NCBI GenBank assembly: GCA_002347685.1
Contig: DDWS01000004.1
Coordinates: forward strand, 128,663-166,015
DNA from: Syntrophaceae bacterium UBA2280
Lineage (GTDB): Bacteria; Desulfobacterota; Syntrophia; Syntrophales; Smithellaceae
Length of the DNA: 37,353 nucleotides
Direction of reading: 5' to 3'
Shown one piece after another: positions 8,879 to 17,949 of this stretch. A model generated the notes under the pieces. The model did no database searches. It was given only the letters and a program-made list of their open reading frames with translations, and had not been told where the DNA came from. Every line of letters starts with the position of its first letter. Position 1 is the first letter of the stretch. Both the position numbers and the translations under genes were made by a program.

Positions 8879-9280
8879 ATGGAAAATATTTCACTGGTTT
8901 CTTCTTTTCTGAAAATGATCTTCGCGCTGGCCATTGTCCTGGGGCTGCTGATCGGCGTGATGTATTTCATCAAGGTATTCATGCAGCGCACGGGGCCGGT
9001 CGCGGATCAGGACGCTTTGATCAACATCCTTTCGTCTCGATATCTGGGTCCCAAATCGAGCATTATCCTGGTCGAAGTGCTCGACCGGCTCATTGTGGTC
9101 GGTATATCCGGTCAGCAAATGACGCCGCTGGCCAACATTGACGATCCCCTGGCCGTGGCCAGGCTCAAAACGGAGCGCGGAAATGTGCCCGCAAAACCTT
9201 TTTCCAAGGGGATGATGGCGAAGTACCTGGCGCTGATCAATCGTCCCGCAGGGGAAAAAACGGATCCGTCAAAACGATGA
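8879..9280 (+). CDS. fliO: Flagellar biosynthesis protein FliO
   Basis: A 133-residue FliO, the assembly factor that stabilises the FliP ring of the export gate. It has a single N-terminal transmembrane helix (about 10-32, IFALAIVLGLLIGVMYFIKV) and a short cytoplasmic domain with SSRYLGPKSSIILVEVLDRLIVVGIS, the family core, here at about 46-72. The ATG at 8879 follows fliN by 13 bases. A longer frame reaching back to 8828 would overlap fliN heavily and is rejected. The stop overlaps the fliP start (ATGA). FliO is poorly conserved, but its place between fliN and fliP settles it. Confidence 0.88.
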   Translation: MENISLVSSFLKMIFALAIVLGLLIGVMYFIKVFMQRTGPVADQDALINILSSRYLGPKSSIILVEVLDRLIVVGISGQQMTPLANIDDPLAVARLKTERGNVPAKPFSKGMMAKYLALINRPAGEKTDPSKR

Positions 9281-10047
9281 AAACAATAAAACGGATTGTC
9301 ATTGCCTTATCATGGATTGCCGCGCTGGGTCTTCTGCTTGTCCCGCAAATGGCATTTGCCCAGCCCTTCACACTGCCGGACGTTACCCTGACGCTTACCG
9401 GAGGGACCACACAGCCGGAAAAAGTTTCCGCGCTGATTCAGCTGGTCATCCTGCTGACGATCCTGACTTTGGCGCCGGCGATCCTGCTGATGGTCACCTC
9501 GTTTACCCGGATTGTGATTGTGCTTTCACTTTTACGCCATGCGATGGGAACGCAGCAGATGCCGCCGAATCAGGTGATCGTTGGCCTGGCCCTGTTTCTG
9601 ACTTTTTTTATCATGTCGCCTGTGATCACCCGTGTGAATACGGAAGCGCTCAAGCCCTATTACGAACAGGAAATATCAGGTGAGCTGGCCTTCGAAAAAG
9701 GCGTCGCGCCGGTCAAGGAGTTCATGCTCAAACAGGTTCGTGAAAAGGATCTGGCGCTCTTCGTTAAAATCGCGAAAGAACAGCGTCCGGCCAGTCAAGA
9801 GGAGGTGTCGCTCGTCACCCTGATCCCGGCATTTGCGATCAGTGAGCTGAAAACTGCTTTTCAGATCGGGTTTATGATCTATCTGCCTTTTTTAATCCTG
9901 GATATGGTTGTGGCCAGTGTTCTTTTATCGATGGGTATGATGATGCTGCCGCCGATTATGGTGAGTCTGCCGTTCAAGCTGCTTTTATTCGTTCTGGTGG
10001 ACGGCTGGCATCTGATTGTCGGTTCTTTGGTGAATAGTTTTCGCTAA
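9277..10047 (+). CDS. fliP: Flagellar export gate protein FliP
   Basis: A 256-residue core subunit of the flagellar type III export channel (FliP5-FliQ4-FliR1). It begins with a cleavable signal peptide ending near MAFA-QP (about residue 28), as known for FliP. The family signatures are present: LTLAPAILLMVTSFTRIVIVLSLLR followed by MPPNQVIVGLALFLTFF, and near the end FLILDMVVASVLLSMGMMMLPP and LPFKLLLFVLVDGWHLIVGSL. Four membrane segments are seen beyond the signal. Its start overlaps fliO by 4 bases. Confidence 0.97.
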   Translation: MKTIKRIVIALSWIAALGLLLVPQMAFAQPFTLPDVTLTLTGGTTQPEKVSALIQLVILLTILTLAPAILLMVTSFTRIVIVLSLLRHAMGTQQMPPNQVIVGLALFLTFFIMSPVITRVNTEALKPYYEQEISGELAFEKGVAPVKEFMLKQVREKDLALFVKIAKEQRPASQEEVSLVTLIPAFAISELKTAFQIGFMIYLPFLILDMVVASVLLSMGMMMLPPIMVSLPFKLLLFVLVDGWHLIVGSLVNSFR

Positions 10048-10065
10048 GCACAAGGATTAACTGAA

Positions 10066-10335
10066 ATGACGCCGGATACGGTAACAGGTTTAATGGCGGA
10101 AACGATTAAGGTGACCCTCATGGTGGCCGCACCCATGCTGATCGTCGGGCTTCTGGTAGGCGTGTTGATCAGTCTGTTTCAGGCGGTCACGCAGATCCAG
10201 GAGATGACGCTGGTATTCGTTCCCAAGATCATTGCGGTCATGATCACGCTGGTGGCGGCACTTCCCTGGATCATCGGGCTGATGATGAATTTTACGCAGA
10301 ATTTGTATGCGAACATTCCCCTGTATATCCGGTGA
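10066..10335 (+). CDS. fliQ: Flagellar export gate protein FliQ
   Basis: An 89-residue export-gate subunit with two transmembrane helices (about 15-37 and 50-75). The family motif region is intact: LIVGLLVGVLISLFQAVTQI, then QEMTLVFVPKIIAV. The length equals the usual 89 residues. AAGGA lies upstream of the ATG. It follows fliP by 18 bases and precedes fliR. Confidence 0.97.
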   Translation: MTPDTVTGLMAETIKVTLMVAAPMLIVGLLVGVLISLFQAVTQIQEMTLVFVPKIIAVMITLVAALPWIIGLMMNFTQNLYANIPLYIR

Positions 10336-10385
10336 CCACCAATGCGAGTGACACACGAAAATGAAAAATGATGAGGCCGCGTTAG

Positions 10386-11165
10386 ATGAGTTTGCCCTTC
10401 CTGTCCGCCGAACATGCCCAGGCCTTCATTTTGGTGCTGCTCCGGGTCAGCGCCATTGTAACAACGATGCCGGTTTTCAGCGAAAGAACGGTTCCGGCCA
10501 CCATCAAAGCAGCGCTGTCGATCATTATCGCCGTCATTATCTTTCCGCTGGTCGCCTCGAAGATTCCACCTGTTGCGCAATTTCATTTTCTTGAACTGCT
10601 GTTTTATATGCTGGGCGAGGTGCTCATCGGCATTACGATCGGTTTTGTCTCCCGGCTCGTTTTTGCCGCCATCCAACTGGCGGGCAATATCATCGGTTTT
10701 CAAATGGGGTTTGCCATCGTCAATGTCATTGATCCGATGACCAGTGGCCAGGTGTCGATCATTGCCGAGCTGAAGTATCTGATCGCCATGCTGCTTTTTC
10801 TGACGGTTAACGGGCATCACCTGTTCTTTTCGGCCATCGCCCAAAGCTATGAATTTGTGGCCCCTTTGAGTTTTCATTTTTCAGGGCAGTTGATGCAATT
10901 GATTTTCGACATGTCGAAGGAAATGTTCGTCATCGCCATTAAAATCGGAGCACCCATCATGGCGGTGATGCTCTTCACCAATGTGGGTCTGGGCGTTGTA
11001 GCCCGCACGGTTCCCCAGATGAATATTTTCATTGTTGGATTTCCATTGCAGATATCCATGGGTCTTCTTTTTCTGGGGCTCACCACGCCGCTGTTTATCC
11101 GGACTCTCCAGGGAATGTTTAGCGGCCTGGAAGGGAAAATTATCATGTTGATGCGCCTGATGTGA
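10386..11165 (+). CDS. fliR: Flagellar export gate protein FliR
   Basis: A 259-residue membrane protein with about six hydrophobic segments, the single-copy subunit of the export channel. Typical FliR features are the conserved GEVLIGITIGFVSRLVFAAIQ stretch (about 77-97), GFAIVNVIDP, and a C-terminal GLGVVARTVPQMNIFIVGFP, by position about 202-221. Length is normal. A GAGG sequence lies about 10 bases before the ATG. An alternate frame from 10361 is a shadow. Confidence 0.96.
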   Translation: MSLPFLSAEHAQAFILVLLRVSAIVTTMPVFSERTVPATIKAALSIIIAVIIFPLVASKIPPVAQFHFLELLFYMLGEVLIGITIGFVSRLVFAAIQLAGNIIGFQMGFAIVNVIDPMTSGQVSIIAELKYLIAMLLFLTVNGHHLFFSAIAQSYEFVAPLSFHFSGQLMQLIFDMSKEMFVIAIKIGAPIMAVMLFTNVGLGVVARTVPQMNIFIVGFPLQISMGLLFLGLTTPLFIRTLQGMFSGLEGKIIMLMRLM

Positions 11166-11239
11166 AAACGACCGGCTGAAAGATGACGGGACGGATAACG
11201 AAATATTGACGCAACTGTCATTAAACCGATAGGGAAGCC

Positions 11240-12316
11240 ATGGCTGAAAACGAGTCCGATCAGGAAAAAACCGAGCAGGCAACACAAAAACGCCGCGAGG
11301 AAGCACGAAAAAAAGGCCAGGTCGCACGTTCCCAGGAGGTCGTTTCGGTGAGTGTCCTGGTTGCGGGCCTGATTTTCTTTTATTTCGGCGGTTCACATGT
11401 CGCTAGAAATATTATGGGTTTAATGACGACCGGTTTCCGTAACGCTGGACGGTCGGATCTGGTGCTGGAGACCATCCAGGTCATCGTCATCCAGAATGTC
11501 TTCGATGCCTTTTTTATCCTGTTTCCTTTATTGATGGGTGTGATGGTGGCCGCTGTTTTAGCCAACGTTTTGCAGTTCGGTTTTATGATCAGCACGGAGT
11601 CCATTACACCGAAAATCTCGAAGATCAGTCCCGCCAAAGGGTTCAAACGCCTGTTTTCGCTGCGTTCCATGGTCGAACTGGTTAAAAGCATTCTGAAGGT
11701 CTGTATCATCAGTACAGTGGCCTATCTTGTCATTTCAAGTGAAATTGAACGGACGATGCCGCTGACCGAGCAGTCTGTCTGGGAAGTGATGAGCTACATC
11801 GGGGGCGTCTGTTTTAAGCTGCTTTTATCGGTCACAGTGGTCCTGGTGATGCTGGCCGTCCTGGATTATGCCTATCAGCGATGGGAATATGAAAAAAGCC
11901 TCAAGATGACCAAGCAGGAAATCAAGGATGAATACAAAAGCACCGAAGGCGATCCGATGGTGAAAGCCAGAATCCGCCGTATCCAGAGAGAGGCGGCCCA
12001 GAAGCGCATGATGGCGCAGGTGCCCAAGGCCGATGTCGTGATCACCAACCCTACGCATCTGGCCGTAGCGATCTCGTATGATCCGGCAGGCATGGCTGCG
12101 CCGGTCGTGGTCGCCAAGGGGGCGGATTTTATCGCAGAAAAGATCCGGAAAATCGCCGAGGAAAATGATGTTCTTATCGTTGAAAACAAGCCGCTGGCAC
12201 AGGTATTGTATAAGATGGTTAAGGTAAATGCGATGGTGCCGGAAAGTGTTTATCGGGCAGTCGCGGAAGTCCTGGCGTTTGTTTACGAACAAAAGAAGAT
12301 CAAGATATTCGGATAA
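11240..12316 (+). CDS. flhB: Flagellar export switch protein FlhB
   Basis: A 358-residue export-gate protein that controls substrate class. The charged N-terminus (EKTEQATQKRREEARKKGQ) is typical, followed by four membrane segments (about 33-50, 88-112, 145-166, 190-210) and a cytoplasmic C-domain. The autocleavage motif N270-P271-T272-H273 is intact, so FliK-driven switching should work normally. AGGGA precedes the ATG. The C-terminal part (from about 275) has a separate relative at 20765-21061 that lacks the cleavage motif. Confidence 0.97.
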   Translation: MAENESDQEKTEQATQKRREEARKKGQVARSQEVVSVSVLVAGLIFFYFGGSHVARNIMGLMTTGFRNAGRSDLVLETIQVIVIQNVFDAFFILFPLLMGVMVAAVLANVLQFGFMISTESITPKISKISPAKGFKRLFSLRSMVELVKSILKVCIISTVAYLVISSEIERTMPLTEQSVWEVMSYIGGVCFKLLLSVTVVLVMLAVLDYAYQRWEYEKSLKMTKQEIKDEYKSTEGDPMVKARIRRIQREAAQKRMMAQVPKADVVITNPTHLAVAISYDPAGMAAPVVVAKGADFIAEKIRKIAEENDVLIVENKPLAQVLYKMVKVNAMVPESVYRAVAEVLAFVYEQKKIKIFG

Positions 12317-12322
12317 AGGATT

Positions 12323-14401
12323 ATGGCAAATATCCAAACAGAAAGCTCAAGTCCATTTTTAGATTCGGTCCGGTCCAGTTCGGCGGTCATCGCAATGGGC
12401 GTGATTGGGATCCTGATGGTCATGATCATTCCGATTCCAACAATCCTTTTGGATATCCTGCTTTCCTTCAGTATCGCGATTGCCATTATTATCCTTTTGA
12501 TGTCCATGTATGTGCTCAAGCCGCTGCAGTTCTCCGTCTTCCCGTCGGTTCTGCTGCTGGTCACGCTGCTTCGGTTGTCGCTCAATGTAGCCTCGACGAG
12601 GCTGATTCTGCTGCACGGAAATGAAGGCACATCCGCAGCCGGCCAGGTCATCCAGGCCTTCGGGACCTTTGTTGTGGGCGGCAATTATGTGGTTGGCATG
12701 ATCGTGTTTCTGGTTCTGGTGCTGATCAACTTTGTGGTCATTACCAAGGGCGCGACCCGCGTGGCGGAAGTTTCCGCCCGTTTTACCCTTGATGCCATGC
12801 CCGGAAAGCAGATGAGCATCGACGCGGATCTCAACGCGGGCCTGATTTCGGATACGGATGCCCGCAGACGACGCGCGGAAATCGAGCAGGAAGCCAATTT
12901 TTACGGCGCGATGGACGGTGCGAGTAAATTTGTTCGCGGGGATGCGGTGGCCGGCATCCTGATTGTTCTGGTCAATGTGATCGGTGGTCTGATCATCGGT
13001 GTTCTGCAAATGGACATGCCGGTGGTGGATGCCGCGCGCAATTATACGCTTCTGACCATCGGCGACGGCCTGGTCACCCAGGTGCCGGCGTTGATCGTTT
13101 CCACCGCGGCGGGCATCCTGGTTACCCGCACCGCGACCTCCACGGAGCTCGGCGATGAAGTCAAATCCCAGGTTTTTACCCAGCCGCGGGCTATTGCCGC
13201 CGCCGCCCTGCTTTTATTCGTTTTCGCGCTGATTCCGGGTATGCCTAAAATATCGTTTATTTTTGTGGCCGCGATCATTGCCTTTGTGGCCTGGCGGGTT
13301 GTGATTTCGCTTGCGAAGCAAAAAACAAAAGAAGAAGAGGCGGAAAAGGAGGAAGTGTCCGCCGTGGAGGCGCCCGATACGATTGCGCCTCTGGATTCAC
13401 TGGGGCTGGAAGTCGGCTATTCGCTGATTCCATTGGTGGATGCCGCCCAGGGCGGAGAGCTTCTGCAGCGCATCAAGGTGCTTCGCAAGCAACTGGCCCA
13501 GGAAATGGGATTTATTGTTCCGGCGATTCATATCCGTGACAATCTGAAGATGAAAGCCGATGAGTACGGAGTGTTGCTCAAAGGGGTTGAGGTTGCCCGC
13601 GGCTCCGTCATGATGGGGCATCAGCTGATCATTTCGCCCGATGAGCGCGACATCAAAATTAAGGGAATTGCCACGCGGGAGCCTGCCTTCGGCCTGCCCG
13701 CGATGTGGGTTTCGGACCGCGACAAGGATGCGATCATGGCCAAGGGATATGTCGTGGTCGATCCGGCGACGGTGGTGACAACGCATCTGACGGAACTGAT
13801 TAAAACCTACTCGGATGAAATTCTGGGTCGTCAGGATGTGCAGACGCTCCTGGACAATCTCGAACAGATGTATCCCCGCGTTGTGAAAGAAATCGTTCCC
13901 AAGACGGTCCCCGTGAATCTCGTGCACAGGGTCTTGCAGCGCCTGTTACGTGAGCGGATTTCCATTCGCGACCTGCTGACGATTATCGAAACGATGGGAG
14001 AATACGTGACGATGACGAAGAACGCGGACATCATGACCGGCTATGTTCGCCAGGCACTGGGACGGGCAATTACCAAACAGTATCAGGACAAAGATGGCAA
14101 TATTACCGTGATGATCATGTCGCCGGATATTGAAGACAAGATCAGCCGTTCGATTCAGCACACGGAATACGAATCGTTTGTCTCTGCCGATCCGAATGTG
14201 ATCAAGAAAATGGTGACAAGCCTCCAGAAACTCGTCAACAGTTTTACGACGATCGGTTTGCAGCCGATTGTGCTTTGTTCACCGAACACACGGATTCATT
14301 TCCGCAAGATTCTGGAGAAATTTTACCCGAACATGGTCATTTTATCGCACAATGAAATATCGAGGGAAGCCAACGTAAAATCTCTGGGAATGGTAGAGTA
14401 G
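12323..14401 (+). CDS. flhA: Flagellar export gate protein FlhA
   Basis: A 692-residue FlhA, which forms the nonameric export ring and couples proton flow to export. The membrane half (about 1-330) has about eight hydrophobic segments and the FHIPEP signature region with ITKGATRVAEVSARFTLDAM and later GKQMSIDADL (about 140-175). The cytoplasmic half (about 360-692) is the chaperone-substrate docking domain, with the conserved core GLPAMWV and DPATVVTTHLTELIK. Length matches the family. It starts 6 bases after flhB, with AAAGGA as ribosome site. Confidence 0.97.
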   Translation: MANIQTESSSPFLDSVRSSSAVIAMGVIGILMVMIIPIPTILLDILLSFSIAIAIIILLMSMYVLKPLQFSVFPSVLLLVTLLRLSLNVASTRLILLHGNEGTSAAGQVIQAFGTFVVGGNYVVGMIVFLVLVLINFVVITKGATRVAEVSARFTLDAMPGKQMSIDADLNAGLISDTDARRRRAEIEQEANFYGAMDGASKFVRGDAVAGILIVLVNVIGGLIIGVLQMDMPVVDAARNYTLLTIGDGLVTQVPALIVSTAAGILVTRTATSTELGDEVKSQVFTQPRAIAAAALLLFVFALIPGMPKISFIFVAAIIAFVAWRVVISLAKQKTKEEEAEKEEVSAVEAPDTIAPLDSLGLEVGYSLIPLVDAAQGGELLQRIKVLRKQLAQEMGFIVPAIHIRDNLKMKADEYGVLLKGVEVARGSVMMGHQLIISPDERDIKIKGIATREPAFGLPAMWVSDRDKDAIMAKGYVVVDPATVVTTHLTELIKTYSDEILGRQDVQTLLDNLEQMYPRVVKEIVPKTVPVNLVHRVLQRLLRERISIRDLLTIIETMGEYVTMTKNADIMTGYVRQALGRAITKQYQDKDGNITVMIMSPDIEDKISRSIQHTEYESFVSADPNVIKKMVTSLQKLVNSFTTIGLQPIVLCSPNTRIHFRKILEKFYPNMVILSHNEISREANVKSLGMVE

Positions 14402-14405
14402 TGAT

Positions 14406-15590
14406 ATGCAGGTAAAACGTTATGAAATGGCCACCATCAGTGAGGCCGTCGCAAAAATCAAGCAGGACCTGGGTCCGGACGCGATCGTGCTTTCAGCCAG
14501 AAAGATCCGCAGCGGAAAGCAGCAGGCCTTTGAAGTGATGGCCGCCCTGGATCCTCATCATGAGGCGCTGAAGAATTCAGCAGCCTTACCGCCCGGTTTG
14601 CCCAAAACCGCCCCGACTCAAAATCCCGAGGAGACGCTTACATTGTTGCGAAGTGAAATCCGCGAGATCAAAAGCGCGCTTTCCTCTCTTGGCCAGGAGC
14701 AGTCGCTCAAGCGGGAAATTGCGGAAATGAAGGAGGCGATGAACCAGTTCTTCGATGTTCTGGGGATGCGCAAGGGAAGGACGCCGGTGGATACCAGCCG
14801 GAAACTCTACTTGCATCTCACCGGGAGCGGGTTTTCGCGTGCGGCGGCCTGCCGCATTGTAGATGCCGTCAATTCCGGTGCGCTCGATCCCCTGCGGATG
14901 ACCGAAGAGGCGGCGTTTGCCGCGGCGCAGAATTTCATCAGTAAGACATTGCCGTGCTCCGGCTCAAAAGACGACGAAAGGCGCGTGAAAATGTTCATCG
15001 GTCCGACCGGTGTCGGTAAAACCACGACACTGGCAAAGCTTGCGGCCCGTTATTCGATGATCAAGAAAAAGAAAGTGGGGCTCATTACTACGGATAATTA
15101 CCGGATTGCAGCGGCTGAGCAGCTCGGTACCTACGCTAAAATTATGGGACTGAATATGGAGACGGCTTCCACACCGGAGGCGTTCACCTCGGCGTTGAAA
15201 CGTTTCTCCGGCGAGGATGTGATTTTGGTGGACACTCCGGGACGCGCTTTGCCCGATCAGGCGATTTTTCATGATCTGGAAAAATGCCTCACCGGGCAGA
15301 AGGCCGAAACCAATCTTCTGATCAGCGCGACCGGTTCCGAAGATTATCTTCAGAATCTCGTTTATGAATATTCGGGTTTTCACATCGATCGCCTGATCAT
15401 CACGAAGGTTGACGAGGCCGTGCGTTTCGGTGCTTTATTTGACGTGATCGGACGGGCCGGCAAGCCGGTTTCCTATCTGACATGCGGGCAGAATGTGCCA
15501 CAGGATATCGAGGAAGTGACGCCGGTTTCTATGGCGAAACTCATGATTGGAAGTATGCAGTTTGAAAACGGCGCTGCAAAACAGGGATGA
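14406..15590 (+). CDS. flhF: Flagellar placement SRP-type GTPase FlhF
   Basis: A 394-residue GTPase of the signal-recognition-particle family that marks where flagella are built, usually a pole. The N-terminal B domain (about 1-110) is variable and starts with the usual MQVKRYEMATISEAVAKIKQ-like segment. Then come an N domain and a G domain with G1 GPTGVGKTT (199-207), TTDNYR (228-233), DTPGR (276-280) and TKVDE near 340. All nucleotide-binding motifs are intact. The start lies 4 bases after the flhA stop; the ribosome site is weak. It is paired with flhG next door. Confidence 0.96.
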   Translation: MQVKRYEMATISEAVAKIKQDLGPDAIVLSARKIRSGKQQAFEVMAALDPHHEALKNSAALPPGLPKTAPTQNPEETLTLLRSEIREIKSALSSLGQEQSLKREIAEMKEAMNQFFDVLGMRKGRTPVDTSRKLYLHLTGSGFSRAAACRIVDAVNSGALDPLRMTEEAAFAAAQNFISKTLPCSGSKDDERRVKMFIGPTGVGKTTTLAKLAARYSMIKKKKVGLITTDNYRIAAAEQLGTYAKIMGLNMETASTPEAFTSALKRFSGEDVILVDTPGRALPDQAIFHDLEKCLTGQKAETNLLISATGSEDYLQNLVYEYSGFHIDRLIITKVDEAVRFGALFDVIGRAGKPVSYLTCGQNVPQDIEEVTPVSMAKLMIGSMQFENGAAKQG

Positions 15591-15617
15591 CCACCCAGAG
15601 AAGAAACAGGGAGTTTT

Positions 15618-16538
15618 ATGAGAGGGGATCAGGCGGCAACGCTCAGAGAAATCAGGAAAAGGGAAACCCGTGACGGTGTATTGTCCGTACCGGGTGCGCA
15701 GGCGACTGTAACCGGACTGCGGCATCAGAATATCCGGGTGATATCTGTAACCTCCGGCAAGGGCGGTGTGGGCAAAACCAACATTGCCGCCAATCTGGCC
15801 TATCTACTGTCTTGCAGGAACAAAAAGACGCTCATCCTGGACGCGGATGCGGGGCTGGCCAATATTGACGTGATTCTGGGAATTCATTCTCCTTATAATC
15901 TGTATCATGTGCTAAAAGGGGAAAAGTCACTGGAGGAAGTCATTGTAACCGGTCCCGGCGGCATTAGAATCCTGCCTTCGTCTTCCGGCATTCCGGAGAT
16001 GGCGGATCTGTCGCGAGGCCAGAAACTGACGCTGATCGATGAGCTCAACACCCTTCATGACGCGCTGGATTTCATGTTCATCGATACGGGAGCGGGCATT
16101 TCCGCAAACGTGATGTACTTCAACATGGCGGCCAAGGAAATTATCGTTGTGACCACACCGGAACCCACGGCGCTGACGGATGCTTACGCGCTCATCAAGG
16201 TGCTCTACCAGCGACACGCCAAAAGGCGTTTCCGTTTGATCGTGAATATGGCGAAAAGCGAGTCTGAGGCAAAGGAAGTGTATGACCGGGTGAGCCGGGC
16301 GACTGATCATTTTTTAAACCTGACTATTGAATATCTTGGATATGTGTTATTGGATGAAAAAGTAAGAGAGGCTATCCGGCAGCAGAAGGCTGTGGCCGAA
16401 ATTTTCCCCAACGCGAAGGCGAGCCGGTGCATGGCAGAAATAGCGGAAAAAATATCCTCGGAGACTCTGGATGAGTATGATGAAAACGGCAGCATTAAAT
16501 TCTTTTGGGAAAGCATCATCGACAAAGAGCGCGCATAA
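15618..16538 (+). CDS. flhG: Flagellar number regulator FlhG (MinD/ParA-type ATPase)
   Basis: A 306-residue MinD-like ATPase (also called FleN or YlxH) that limits flagellar number and acts with FlhF. The deviant Walker A motif SGKGGVGKT is at 46-54. The N-terminus carries DQAATLR at 4-10, the conserved FlhG element known from structural work to stimulate FlhF GTPase. DADAGLANIDV (switch/Walker region) and a C-terminal amphipathic segment are also seen. AGGGAG precedes the ATG. The last 68 bases overlap fliA in another frame. Confidence 0.95.
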   Translation: MRGDQAATLREIRKRETRDGVLSVPGAQATVTGLRHQNIRVISVTSGKGGVGKTNIAANLAYLLSCRNKKTLILDADAGLANIDVILGIHSPYNLYHVLKGEKSLEEVIVTGPGGIRILPSSSGIPEMADLSRGQKLTLIDELNTLHDALDFMFIDTGAGISANVMYFNMAAKEIIVVTTPEPTALTDAYALIKVLYQRHAKRRFRLIVNMAKSESEAKEVYDRVSRATDHFLNLTIEYLGYVLLDEKVREAIRQQKAVAEIFPNAKASRCMAEIAEKISSETLDEYDENGSIKFFWESIIDKERA

Positions 16539-17241
16539 AAAGAATCGCGACGAACTCATCATGCGCTATGCGCCGCTGGTGAAGAATATCGTCGGACGAC
16601 TTGCGGCGAAGCTGCCGATTGACGCGGCGGACAAGGAAGATCTTGTCAATGTCGGTGTCATGGGTTTGATGACCGCGCTGGATAAGTATGATCAATCTCG
16701 AAATGTCCAGTTTGAAACCTATGCCAGTTTCCGCATTCGGGGAGCGGTGCTCGATGAGCTCAGAGCGAAAGACTGGGTTCCACGGGCAACCCGAAGCAAG
16801 GACAATAAAATTGAAGCTGCCATCAGCTCGCTGAAAAGGAAACTGGGAAGAGCGCCCACGGAAACTGAAATCGCCGGACATCTGGGGGTTTCCATCGACG
16901 AATATTTCAAACTTCTCGATGAAGCCCGGTGCGTGAATCTGATTTCCACGGAGGATTTACCGCCCGACTATCTTGAAAAATTCAGCCGCGAGGATGTGTT
17001 AGACGAAATCAAGGAGGCCAACCCCTTGAGCATGCTTGTGAGCATGGAGTTTAAAGACAAAATTAAACAGGCGATTGATCAGTTGCCGCCGAAAGAGAGG
17101 CTGGTTTTGTCTCTCTACTATTATGAGGAATTAACCATGAAAGAAGCCGGCAAGGTCATGGATTTGACCGAATCGCGCGTTTGCCAGCTTCACGCCCAGG
17201 CCGTTTTACGCCTGCGCAGCATGGTCAAATTTGCAAGGTAA
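16471..17241 (+). CDS. fliA: Flagellar sigma factor FliA (sigma-28)
   Basis: A 256-residue sigma-28 that directs late flagellar transcription. Region 2 is clear (LVNVGVMGLMTALDKYD, RIRGAVLDELRAKDW), as are region 3 (GRAPTETEIAGHLGVS) and region 4 (PKERLVLSLYYYEELTMKEA, then TESRVCQLHAQAVLRLR). The ATG at 16471 has GGAGA six bases upstream and gives a 68-base overlap with flhG. A later start would cut no core domain but lacks a ribosome site. The FlgM antagonist is encoded at 25859, and sigma-28-like promoters are found before flgM and at 30326. Confidence 0.97.
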   Translation: MSMMKTAALNSFGKASSTKSAHKKNRDELIMRYAPLVKNIVGRLAAKLPIDAADKEDLVNVGVMGLMTALDKYDQSRNVQFETYASFRIRGAVLDELRAKDWVPRATRSKDNKIEAAISSLKRKLGRAPTETEIAGHLGVSIDEYFKLLDEARCVNLISTEDLPPDYLEKFSREDVLDEIKEANPLSMLVSMEFKDKIKQAIDQLPPKERLVLSLYYYEELTMKEAGKVMDLTESRVCQLHAQAVLRLRSMVKFAR

Positions 17242-17259
17242 AAGTGCAGGTGGGTCCGT

Positions 17260-17877
17260 GTGCAGAAGGCAAAATTAGACATTCTCGAAAATATTCCCGA
17301 TCTGGAGATTCCCTTAAGTGCAAACGAGACGAAGGGGGATGAACAAAGCCAGACGGGTCCGGAAGTAAAATGGGCCTTCACCAAACTGCTTTTGATTATC
17401 GTTCCGACGGTCCTTCTGGCGCTGATCGTCGGCGGGACATTGATTTATTTTCTTTCAGGGAAGCCGTCATCCGACATCCAGACGCCCATGACACTTCAAC
17501 CGGATGAAGTCGTCGTCCGGGAGCCTTTACCCGGCGATCCCGTTCATCGTCCAAAATCGGATGCCGCGTCTGAATCTGAGCGATTTGTCCAGATCAATGA
17601 TTTTATGATTGACGTGCAGGATTCGGCCGGGAAAACCAGGGTCTTGATGTGCGATGTCGTTTTGCATATGGAGGAGAACTACGATAGATTCGATCTGGAA
17701 AAGGATGCGGATGTCCGGAAAGTGATTTACCGCGTGGTGCAAACCCGCAGCGCCATTGCCCTCAAAACTGTGGAAGAGCGCAAAAAGATTAAAACGGCCG
17801 TGGCTGAAGAACTAAGAAAAATTCTGGGAGAGGGCAGTGTGAAAAAAGTTTATTTTACGAATTACTTCATCATGTGA
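17260..17877 (+). CDS. Second FliL-like protein
   Basis: A 205-residue single-pass membrane protein with a 38-residue charged cytoplasmic tail, one transmembrane helix (about 40-64, LLLIIVPTVLLALIVGG) and a periplasmic domain of FliL type: FVQINDFMIDV, then TRVLMCDVVLHME and the final GEGSVKKVYFTNYFIM, which mirrors the VLNVYFTEFVIQ end of the first FliL. A Pro- and Glu-rich linker (about 70-105) is longer than in FliL 1. The start is GTG with AGGTGGG upstream. It follows fliA by 18 bases. FliL paralogues are known in several phyla; its separate role here is unknown. Confidence 0.8.
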   Translation: MQKAKLDILENIPDLEIPLSANETKGDEQSQTGPEVKWAFTKLLLIIVPTVLLALIVGGTLIYFLSGKPSSDIQTPMTLQPDEVVVREPLPGDPVHRPKSDAASESERFVQINDFMIDVQDSAGKTRVLMCDVVLHMEENYDRFDLEKDADVRKVIYRVVQTRSAIALKTVEERKKIKTAVAEELRKILGEGSVKKVYFTNYFIM

Positions 17878-17949
17878 TATGAAAACCGGTGCAGGGGATA
17901 TGTTGTATTCTGTCCGGGGAATAAAAACGGATGCCCTGAGGAGGGGATA

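Noticed and set aside
10361..10594. 77-codon open frame starting with ATG just before fliR
   Set aside because: It overlaps fliR in another frame and its translation has no family features; it is a shadow of fliR.
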